DNA of 19,304 bases from an uncultured Oscillospiraceae bacterium (GTDB taxonomy: Bacteria; Bacillota; Clostridia; Oscillospirales; Ruminococcaceae), in NCBI GenBank assembly GCA_910587335.1, contig CAJUMG010000011.1, forward strand, positions 54,553 through 73,856, read 5' to 3'. The notes under the pieces were generated by a model. It saw nothing but the letters and a program-made list of their open reading frames with translations, did not search any database and was not told the origin of the DNA. Within the stretch, counting starts at the first letter, position 1. Every line of letters begins with the position of its first letter. Both the position numbers and the translations under genes were made by a program. This document shows positions 12,895 through 19,304 of this stretch, one piece after another.

Positions 12895-13566
12895 TTATTT
12901 TTCCCAAGGGGGTAATACATATAAATCGATGGGATAAATGGTCGCCTCCGGCACTTTTGCGGCTATTTTACGCTCTGCTGTGGTTGCAACCAGGGGAATC
13001 CCGGATAGAGATGCGACAGACTGTCCATACTCCAATGCTGTCAGGACATCCTGTTCGGTGGTCTGCTCTCCCAAATTGGAATTGTTTACAATACCGGTTG
13101 CAGAAAGCCGGGAAGCAGTCTCAATCTCCCGCAGAATCTGGAGCGCTTCCTGCGGCTGTCGGGTCAGATAACGATACCGGTTCACCACATACAGCATGTC
13201 AAACGGCTCTTCGCAAATAAGCTTTGCGTATCGGCCCAAAGCAGCGGCTCCCGCGTCATCTCCACCAACATCAAAAATGACAAAGCAGTCATCTTCTTTT
13301 TGAAAAACAGAGTAGATATCTGCGCCCAGTGCGGGAATATCAAGATTTGTGTTTGCATAGGTAGGGCAAATCATTTCGATGCCCATTTGCCCAAGCTTCT
13401 CTTTAAAATCAGCAGAACGAAAATAGGGGTTTACAATGTCCAGGTCCACTAATACCACCTTTTTTTTACCCTTGCAAAGATCGACTGCAAGATTGACCGC
13501 AAAATTGGTTTTTCCACTTCCATAATGACCAGTAATAATGGTAATGCGCTTTATGTCTTGGATCAT
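12895..13566 (-). CDS. P-loop ATPase of the CobQ/MinD/ParA type, linked to the oxidoreductase operon
   Basis: This 223-residue cytosolic P-loop NTPase has GHYGSGKT (13-20) as Walker A, followed by DLDIVNPYFR (41-50), the lysine-free switch-like segment of SIMIBI ATPases. FDVGGDDAGA (98-107) corresponds to Walker B. It lacks the deviant KGGxGKT of true MinD. The ATG at 13566 has GGGGG six bases upstream. It lies directly upstream of the ferredoxin and oxidoreductase genes on the same strand. A role in maturation or regulation of that enzyme, for example iron-sulfur cluster handling as for Mrp/NBP35 relatives, is a guess. It lacks the CxxC cluster motif of Mrp proteins. Confidence 0.8.
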   Translation of the reverse strand: MIQDIKRITIITGHYGSGKTNFAVNLAVDLCKGKKKVVLVDLDIVNPYFRSADFKEKLGQMGIEMICPTYANTNLDIPALGADIYSVFQKEDDCFVIFDVGGDDAGAAALGRYAKLICEEPFDMLYVVNRYRYLTRQPQEALQILREIETASRLSATGIVNNSNLGEQTTEQDVLTALEYGQSVASLSGIPLVATTAERKIAAKVPEATIYPIDLYVLPPWEK

Positions 13567-13636
13567 TCAATTCCCCCTTACTGAAAAAGCCTTTTTATCT
13601 GTTTTGCGTGTTTGAACGACAAAAAAGCTAATTACT

Positions 13637-13665
13637 AGTATAGCATGATTTAATGCTTTACACAA
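13637..13665 (-). promoter_or_regulatory. Probable SigA promoter of the ATPase-oxidoreductase operon
   Basis: On the minus strand TTGTGT (13665-13660) and TATACT (13642-13637) are separated by 17 bases, about 70 bases before the ATPase start. Confidence 0.6.
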
Positions 13666-13775
13666 TCGTAGCAACGCCGTTACAATTCATTATTTTCTGG
13701 CGAAAAAAACAGTAAAAATTAGTTTATTTGTCAAAAATAAAAAATTCCTGCTTTATCTTGAAAATGGGTAAGATG

Positions 13776-14984
13776 TTAGGAGCTATAGTACATGTTTTCC
13801 GCAAAAATGCCGTATCCTTTGCTGGGATCGTTGACAAAAACATGGGTGACCGCACCAACTAGCTTGCCGTTTTGAATAATCGGACTGCCGCTCATTCCCT
13901 GAATAATCCCGCCGGTTTTTTCCAAAAGAGAAGGATCGGTAATGCGTATAACCATATTTTTTGTGGGGTTATTTTGCCCAAAGGATATTTTTTCAATTAC
14001 GATGTCAAAAACCTGTGGGGTATTTCCAGAAATGGTAGTCAAAATCTGAGCGGGACCTTCCTGTACTTCCTGACGAAAGGCCATAGGAATTTCATATGGA
14101 TTGGAATAGTCAAAAAATAATTTGCCAAAAACACCGGTATCGCGGTTTGCGGTTAGCTCCCCTAAGAGGGTGTTTTCGTGAAATACTCCCTGTAATTCTC
14201 CGGGACTGCCTGGGTGGCCTTTCACAACATCATTGATAGAAACATCTACAATTTCTCCGCTCATCAATGGCATAAGCTCCCCGGTATCTACATCACACAC
14301 ACCATGTCCCAAACCGGCAAAGGTTTGAGACGAAAAATCACAGTAGGTTAAAGTTCCTATACCGGCTGCAGAGTCCCGAACCCAAATGCCAATGCGATAA
14401 GCAGTCCCGGCCCGGCTCTGCTGGGGAGTCAGTACGGTGGTTTTGTATTCTCCATTATGGCGATAGGTGCATTCGATCTGACGTCCCGCACTGGCGGAAA
14501 TAATTTTGGATACATCCTCATTGGTGCGCACGGCTTGGCCATCTAATGTGCAGAGGATGTCTCCAATTTCCAAGCCGGCTTCTTTGGCAGGATTTGCGGC
14601 CCCCATATCCGTTTCCAAATTACTCATCCCTACAATTAGCACCCCGTCGGTAAACATCTTAATACCAAAAGGTGTTCCGCAAGGGGACAACATAACAGTA
14701 GACGTGTGCTGTACTGTAACCGTTTTAACAGGGATGACGCCAAAAAGCTTTAAATCCAATACATCGGTATTGGAGCGTGTACTGGAAACCTGTGTGCCGA
14801 CGGTAGAGGAATTTTTGTCCATTTGAATATAGGGCTGGGAAGCAATGGTAAAGAAAGAATCCTCTTGGGCACGGTATTGGTCAGGTAGCGTCTGCTCCAG
14901 ATAACCGATTGTACCAAAGAGGGGAATGGACAAGGCAAAAAGGGAAAGAGTAAGTACATGAAACACTTTCTTGCATTTGTTCAA
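13776..14984 (-). CDS. spoIVB: SpoIVB peptidase (stage IV sporulation protein B)
   Basis: This 402-residue serine protease of family S55 is, in Bacillus, secreted from the forespore to trigger SpoIVFB cleavage of pro-SigK. The likely start is TTG 14984, nine bases after AAGGAG; the frame is open further up to a TTG at 15041 without a site. An N-terminal signal-anchor (VLTLSLFALSIPLF) is followed by a PDZ domain at about residues 102-165. The catalytic set appears as His227 (GLGHGVCD), Asp350 (RITDP) and Ser367 (GMSGSP). Length and order fit the family. In many spore formers spo0A follows spoIVB, but here the next minus-strand gene is the ATPase. No clear SigG/SigF promoter or terminator could be read. 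Divergent from purB. Confidence 0.93.
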   Translation of the reverse strand: MNKCKKVFHVLTLSLFALSIPLFGTIGYLEQTLPDQYRAQEDSFFTIASQPYIQMDKNSSTVGTQVSSTRSNTDVLDLKLFGVIPVKTVTVQHTSTVMLSPCGTPFGIKMFTDGVLIVGMSNLETDMGAANPAKEAGLEIGDILCTLDGQAVRTNEDVSKIISASAGRQIECTYRHNGEYKTTVLTPQQSRAGTAYRIGIWVRDSAAGIGTLTYCDFSSQTFAGLGHGVCDVDTGELMPLMSGEIVDVSINDVVKGHPGSPGELQGVFHENTLLGELTANRDTGVFGKLFFDYSNPYEIPMAFRQEVQEGPAQILTTISGNTPQVFDIVIEKISFGQNNPTKNMVIRITDPSLLEKTGGIIQGMSGSPIIQNGKLVGAVTHVFVNDPSKGYGIFAENMYYSS

Positions 14985-15098
14985 GTTTATCAACTCCTTT
15001 TTATTGATATGGCGAAAAAGTCTGTGTTTTTGTTTGCACAAATTCGCTCACTATAAATGTTCCTTTCTGCGCTTCGTTTATGAAAGGCAAAATAAGCA

Positions 15099-15128
15099 TT
15101 GCCACATTACCGAGATTTGTGCTATAAT
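15099..15128 (+). promoter_or_regulatory. SigA promoter of purB
   Basis: TTGCCA (15099-15104) and TATAAT (15123-15128) are separated by 18 bases, giving a leader of about 110 bases. Confidence 0.75.
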
Positions 15129-15137
15129 GACAGCGTC

Positions 15138-15231
15138 TTTTGGAGTGTTTTTCCAAAAAATCTCAAAAAGGTAACAGCGGCCGCTGTGTCTGTTTGTCGG
15201 CAGCGCGTTGGCCAAATCCGGCTAGGACAAA
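15138..15231 (+). promoter_or_regulatory. Inverted repeats in the purB 5' leader
   Basis: Three dyads occupy the leader. TTTTGGA (15138-15144) pairs with TCCAAAA (15152-15158). ACAGCGGCCGCTGT (15174-15187) is a perfect 14-bp palindrome. TTTGTC (15193-15198) pairs with GACAAA (15226-15231), ending just before the GGAGG ribosome site (15233-15237). No purine riboswitch consensus is visible. A regulator site or translational control is possible. Confidence 0.4.
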
Positions 15232-15246
15232 TGGAGGAATCGGAGA

Positions 15247-16677
15247 ATGAGGACAAGTTATGAAAGCCCTTTTAGCACTCGCTATGCCAGTCAAGAGATG
15301 CAGTATCTGTTTTCCGCGGAATTTAAGTTTAAGACTTGGCGCCGTTTGTGGATTGCATTGGCAAAGGCGGAAAAAGAATTAGGGCTAGAAATTACCGATG
15401 AACAAATTGCAGAATTAGAGGCGCATCAGGATGATATCAATTACGAGGTGGCGCAGGAGCGGGAAAGGGAAGTGCGCCATGATGTAATGAGCCATGTTTA
15501 CGCTTATGGCGTTCAGTGCCCAAAAGCAAAAGGAATTATCCATTTGGGGGCAACCTCTTGCTATGTGGGAGACAATACGGATATTGTGACGATGTCTCAG
15601 GCGATGAAGGTGATTAAAAGAAAGCTATTGAATGTCATTTCTCTGCTTAGTCATTTTGCTCTTCAATATAAAGATCTTCCTGCATTGGCATATACCCATT
15701 TGCAACCAGCACAATTGACAACGGTTGGAAAACGGGCGACATTGTGGATCAATGAGCTGTTAATGGATCTGGAAGAGGTAGAATATCGGCTGGATCATTT
15801 TTCTCTGCTGGGCTCAAAAGGAACGACCGGAACCCAGGCAAGTTTTGTGGAATTATTTGACAATGACACAGAAAAAATAAAAAAATTGGACCAGATAATC
15901 GCCCGGTCTATGGGCTTTGATAAGGTAGTGCCGGTGTCTGGACAGACCTACTCCCGAAAGGTGGACGCGCAGGTTCTGAATACTCTTGGAGGCATTGCGC
16001 AAACTGCCAGCAAATTTGCCAACGACCTGCGCATTCTGCAAAATTTTAAAGAGATGGAAGAGCCGTTCGAGACGCATCAAATCGGTTCGTCCGCTATGCC
16101 GTATAAGCGCAACCCTATGCGCAGCGAGCGGATTTGTGCTTTGGCTCGTTATGTCATCATCGATACACTTAACCCTGCTTTTACCGCGTCGACCCAGTGG
16201 TTCGAGCGCACTTTGGACGATTCGGCCAATAAGAGGATTTCGGTTGCGGAAGGGTTTTTAGCGGTGGATTCCATCCTGAATATCATGATCAATGTGTGTG
16301 ATGGCCTGGTGGTATATCCCAAGGTCATTGAACAGCGGGTGATGCGTGAACTTCCATTTATGGCGACAGAAAACATTATGATGAACGCAGTAAAAAAAGG
16401 CGGAGATCGGCAAAAGCTGCATGAAAAGCTGCGTGTTCATGCGTTGGCCGCGGCCAAGCGCGTTAAAGAAGAAGGACTGGAAAATGATATGATCGACCGT
16501 GTTTGTTCCGACCCGGATTTCCAGATCTCAAAAGAGGAGCTGGTCGGGGTGCTAAAGCCAATTCATTATGTAGGGCGCAGCGTGGAGCAGACCGAAGAGT
16601 TTATTCACGAGATTATTCATCCAATTTTGGAAAAAAATAAAGATGTTCTGGGAGAAAAGGTTCAACTGGATGTCTAG
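15247..16677 (+). CDS. purB: Adenylosuccinate lyase
   Basis: This 476-residue enzyme catalyses two purine steps: SAICAR to AICAR plus fumarate, and adenylosuccinate to AMP plus fumarate. The fumarase/aspartase superfamily signature SSAMPYKRNP begins at Ser281 in the flexible catalytic loop. His151 in THLQPAQLTT and GATSCYVGDNTD are further active-site stretches. The length fits the 475-residue class found in clostridia and animals rather than the shorter 430-residue Bacillus form. The ATG at 15247 has GGAGG nine bases upstream. It is monocistronic, away from other purine genes, and ends at its own terminator. Confidence 0.97.
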   Translation: MRTSYESPFSTRYASQEMQYLFSAEFKFKTWRRLWIALAKAEKELGLEITDEQIAELEAHQDDINYEVAQEREREVRHDVMSHVYAYGVQCPKAKGIIHLGATSCYVGDNTDIVTMSQAMKVIKRKLLNVISLLSHFALQYKDLPALAYTHLQPAQLTTVGKRATLWINELLMDLEEVEYRLDHFSLLGSKGTTGTQASFVELFDNDTEKIKKLDQIIARSMGFDKVVPVSGQTYSRKVDAQVLNTLGGIAQTASKFANDLRILQNFKEMEEPFETHQIGSSAMPYKRNPMRSERICALARYVIIDTLNPAFTASTQWFERTLDDSANKRISVAEGFLAVDSILNIMINVCDGLVVYPKVIEQRVMRELPFMATENIMMNAVKKGGDRQKLHEKLRVHALAAAKRVKEEGLENDMIDRVCSDPDFQISKEELVGVLKPIHYVGRSVEQTEEFIHEIIHPILEKNKDVLGEKVQLDV

Positions 16678-16692
16678 GTAGATTGGGGTAAG

Positions 16693-16726
16693 AACAGGGC
16701 GGCGGGGAGTGCTGCGCCCTGTTTTT
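16693..16726 (+). terminator. Intrinsic terminator of purB
   Basis: AACAGGGCG (16693-16701) pairs with CGCCCTGTT (16715-16723), and the T-run ends at 16726. Confidence 0.9.
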
Positions 16727-16777
16727 ACATTTTCGGCCTAAATCTCGGCGGCTTTTTGGGAAAACGAAGATTCTTTG

Positions 16778-16806
16778 TTGACTTTTCGGGGCTTTTCACC
16801 TATAAT
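16778..16806 (+). promoter_or_regulatory. SigA promoter of secDF
   Basis: TTGACT (16778-16783), a 17-base spacer and TATAAT (16801-16806) make a near-consensus promoter, about 85 bases before the secD start. Confidence 0.88.
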
Positions 16807-16891
16807 CAAGTTTATGAGTGTCGGGCCAAAATTGGCTGAAAATCCCTTTTTATAATGGGACAAGACATTGAAGAACATTGGAGGATTGCAC

Positions 16892-18283
16892 ATGAAACGA
16901 GTTGGAAAACCAGTATTTTTCATCGTTGTAATATTGATTGCGATCCTTACTTATCTTTCTTTCTTTGGTATTACATCTTATTTTGGAGATGTTGAAAGGA
17001 CGATAATTAAGGGCGCGGACGATATTCGGTGGGGAATTGATATTCGTGGTGGTGTGGACGTTACCTTCAGCGCGCCAGCAGACGTCAGCCCGACAGAGGA
17101 ACAGATGGCGGCAGCTGAATCCATTATCAAGCTTCGTCTAATCAATCAGAATATCACAGATTATGAAGTATATACAGATTTAAATAAAAATCGTATTATT
17201 GTCCGGTTCCCTTGGAAAGAGGATGAAACGGATTTTGATCCGGAAAAAGCGGTTGCCGAATTGGGTGAAACCGCATTGTTAAGCTTCCGAGAGGGGTACG
17301 AGGTAGACAGCGGCGGACATCCTACTGGTGTTACAGCGGAAAAGGTGATTTTGACTGGAAGCGACGTAAAAAGAGCTGCGGTAGGAATTGACGATAACAA
17401 CCAGTATGTGGTTTTACTGGAACTGGAGTCCTCGGGCGTTGAAGCTTTTTCCGAAGCGACGGGGCGTCTGGCTGGGACAAATATTCCAATTTCCATTTGG
17501 ATGGATGAAAATGTTATTTCTTATCCGACCGTCAGCACGCAGATTACCGACGGTTCTGCTACAATTACGGGCAATTTTACATTGGCGTCAGCTACTGATC
17601 TTGCCAATAAAATCAATGGCGGTGCGCTGCCTTTTCGTCTGGAGACAGAGAATTTCCGCTCCATTTCTGCCACTTTGGGTATGGGTGCTAAGGATGCAAT
17701 GGTTTTGGCTGGGGCAATTGCATTTGTCCTTGTAGCGATTTTTGTCATTGTTTTCTATCGTCTGCCCGGTGCAGTGGCAATTATTGCCTTACTGGGACAG
17801 CTGACTGGAACGATTGCCGCAATTACCGGCTTTTTCTCTACCATCCCGAGCTTTACATTGACGTTGCCTGGTATTGCAGGTATTATCCTGTCATTGGGCG
17901 TCGGCGTGGACGCGAATATTATTACAGCAGAGCGAATCAAGGAAGAGATGAAAGCAGGCAAATCTTTAGACAGCGCACTAAATATCGGCTTTAAACGCGG
18001 CTTTACCGCTATTTTTGACGGTAATATTACAGTGATTTTTGTTGCGATTATTCTGATGGGCGCTTTTGGACCGACTGATAGTATTTTTGCTACATTGCTC
18101 TCTCCCGTGTTTTTTGCATTTGGCGCCTCGACTGCTGGTACAATCTATTCATTCGGTTATACACTGTTGGTCGGTATCATCATGAATTTTATCATGGGTG
18201 TTACCGCTTCCAGACTGATGTTAAAGTCTCTTTCCAAGTTTAAACCCTTCCGCAAGGCTTGGCTGTACGGAGGTGACAAATAA
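16892..18283 (+). CDS. secD: Protein translocase subunit SecD
   Basis: This 463-residue membrane protein assists SecYEG export by using the proton or sodium gradient. I chose ATG 16892, seven bases after GGAGG; the frame extends upstream by eight codons without a site. One N-terminal membrane segment is followed by the conserved GIDIRGGVDVTF (from Gly48), a large extracytoplasmic domain, then five membrane segments in the C-terminal third. The stretch GVGVDANIITAERIKEE is the family's conserved membrane motif. It is shorter than the 615-residue E. coli SecD, as is usual in clostridia. It overlaps secF by one base (TAATG), which implies coupled synthesis. No yajC lies nearby. Confidence 0.96.
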   Translation: MKRVGKPVFFIVVILIAILTYLSFFGITSYFGDVERTIIKGADDIRWGIDIRGGVDVTFSAPADVSPTEEQMAAAESIIKLRLINQNITDYEVYTDLNKNRIIVRFPWKEDETDFDPEKAVAELGETALLSFREGYEVDSGGHPTGVTAEKVILTGSDVKRAAVGIDDNNQYVVLLELESSGVEAFSEATGRLAGTNIPISIWMDENVISYPTVSTQITDGSATITGNFTLASATDLANKINGGALPFRLETENFRSISATLGMGAKDAMVLAGAIAFVLVAIFVIVFYRLPGAVAIIALLGQLTGTIAAITGFFSTIPSFTLTLPGIAGIILSLGVGVDANIITAERIKEEMKAGKSLDSALNIGFKRGFTAIFDGNITVIFVAIILMGAFGPTDSIFATLLSPVFFAFGASTAGTIYSFGYTLLVGIIMNFIMGVTASRLMLKSLSKFKPFRKAWLYGGDK

Positions 18284-19203
18284 TGATTAACTTTGTTGGA
18301 AAACGAAAATGGTTTTATATCATTGCAGCTGTGTGTATGGTGGTTATTTTCGCTACAGCAATTATTTTGGGTGTTCCGTTGGATATCCAGTTTAAAGGTG
18401 GTTCGATGGTTACCTATTCTTATACGGGTGAAATTTCCTCCGCGGAGGTTTCCAATGTTGCACAAAGTGTCGTTGGGTCTGTGAATGTACAGGAGTCACA
18501 AGATGTTTCAAGCGGCATTCATTCTGTTGTGATTACCGTAGCCGGATCGGGTAGCCTGACGACAGAACTGCATGAAAAACTGACGCAGGCAATGGAAGAA
18601 GCCTTTCCAGATAACAATATGAAAATTGAGCAAACGGATAATGTTGACCCGACCATGGGTAAAGAGTTTTTTACAAAATGCTTGGTGGCGGTGGCTTTCG
18701 CTTCTTTGCTGATGGTGGTTTATATCGCGTTTCGTTTTCGCAAAATTGGCGGATGGTCTGCGGGCGCTATGTGCGTTGTAGCGTTGGTCCATGATATGAT
18801 CTGGGTGTTTGCTGCGTTTTTATTCCTACGCATTCCGCTTAATGATAACTTTATTGCGGCTGCTTTGACGATTTTAGGTTATTCTATCAATAATACGATT
18901 GTAATTTATGACCGTGTACGGGAAAACAAGCGTCTAATGGGTGGTACCACACCGTTAGACGAGCTGGTCAATACAAGCATTAACCAGACGTTAAAAAGAA
19001 GTGTTATGACGACGATTACTACAATGATTGCTTTGATAACAGTCTGTGTTGTGGCGGTTGTGTATCAGCTATCCTCCATTCTTTCTTTTGCTTTCCCCAT
19101 GGTTGTGGGTATGATTGCTGGTTTGTTCTCATCTTTGTGTCTGGCACCTGAGCTTTGGGTGTCCTGGAGAGGGAGAAAAGGTCCTCAAGAGAAAAAAGCT
19201 TAG
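18283..19203 (+). CDS. secF: Protein translocase subunit SecF
   Basis: This 306-residue partner of SecD starts at the ATG sharing a base with the secD stop; a GGAGG site lies within the end of secD. A first membrane segment (about 11-30) is followed by DIQFKGGSM (34-42), an extracytoplasmic domain, then five membrane segments. YSINNTIVIYDRVREN is the conserved SecF motif. Length and topology are normal. SecD and SecF form a complex that pulls exported proteins outward. A long hairpin follows about 40 bases after the stop. Confidence 0.97.
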   Translation: MINFVGKRKWFYIIAAVCMVVIFATAIILGVPLDIQFKGGSMVTYSYTGEISSAEVSNVAQSVVGSVNVQESQDVSSGIHSVVITVAGSGSLTTELHEKLTQAMEEAFPDNNMKIEQTDNVDPTMGKEFFTKCLVAVAFASLLMVVYIAFRFRKIGGWSAGAMCVVALVHDMIWVFAAFLFLRIPLNDNFIAAALTILGYSINNTIVIYDRVRENKRLMGGTTPLDELVNTSINQTLKRSVMTTITTMIALITVCVVAVVYQLSSILSFAFPMVVGMIAGLFSSLCLAPELWVSWRGRKGPQEKKA

Positions 19204-19242
19204 TTGCATTCCAAACAAACGCAATTTGTTTTGTTGAAACGT

Positions 19243-19295
19243 AATTTTTCAAAAAAATGGAGCTCTATAGCAGAGCTCCATTTTTTTGAAAAATT
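19243..19295. terminator. Very long perfect hairpin terminator after secDF
   Basis: AATTTTTCAAAAAAATGG plus AGCTCT (19243-19266) pairs perfectly over 24 bases with the complement at 19272-19295, around a 5-nt ATAGC loop. The GC-rich core GGAGCTCT/AGAGCTCC with seven A and seven T around it is a normal bidirectional terminator. The extra outer pairs are unusual. Confidence 0.93.
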
Positions 19296-19304
19296 TTATC
19301 ATAA

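Noticed and set aside
12798..12920. N-terminal extension of the ferredoxin frame
   Set aside because: It would overlap the ATPase gene and include the palindrome; the perfect AAGGAGG before ATG 12797 fixes the start.
1..19304. CRISPR arrays, transposases, integrases, tRNA or rRNA genes
   Set aside because: No regularly spaced repeats, no recombinase-like protein and no tRNA- or rRNA-like sequence was seen in any intergenic stretch.

Overview
The window looks like chromosomal DNA of an anaerobic, endospore-forming Firmicute, most likely a clostridium of the Oscillospiraceae/Ruminococcaceae type. The evidence is strong Shine-Dalgarno sites throughout, a SpoIIM-like and a SpoIVB sporulation protein, a ferredoxin-linked 2-oxoacid oxidoreductase, an ECF-type thiamine transporter and short clostridial SecD/SecF. 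The family-level placement is inference. There is no phage, insertion sequence, CRISPR array, rRNA or tRNA. This is mostly housekeeping DNA with a few less familiar parts.

Left part (1-6400): a SpoIIM-like membrane protein runs off the left edge on the minus strand. A plus-strand unit follows: NAD-type malic enzyme, a small four-cysteine TSCPD protein and an unrecognised membrane-anchored protein, closed by a strong bidirectional terminator. A tiny cysteine-rich membrane protein (minus) comes next. Then there is a standalone ClpC-like AAA+ unfoldase whose usual coiled-coil/UVR middle domain appears replaced by a short Gly/Ser-rich linker. A promoter with a roughly 150-nt unexplained leader precedes a hotdog thioesterase of the fluoroacetyl-CoA thioesterase (FlK) type.

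Middle (6400-10230): thiT (minus) is controlled by a TPP riboswitch with a visible terminator. A 12-bp inverted repeat sits in the divergent region. Then comes a tightly overlapped four-gene plus-strand operon: ECF sigma factor, zinc-type anti-sigma factor, a TM2-like membrane protein and a LiaF-like multi-pass protein with a large extracytoplasmic domain of unknown function. This operon is the best candidate for an under-described system, probably an envelope-sensing module.

Right part (10230-19304): a minus-strand block encodes a P-loop ATPase, a 2[4Fe-4S] ferredoxin subunit and the alpha, beta and gamma subunits of a Kor/Vor-type 2-oxoacid:ferredoxin oxidoreductase. The three subunit junctions are translationally coupled, and a perfect 16-bp palindrome lies just upstream of the ferredoxin gene. 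The spoIVB protease gene (minus, probable TTG start) is divergent from purB (plus). secD and secF follow as a coupled pair, ended by a perfect 24-bp-stem hairpin.
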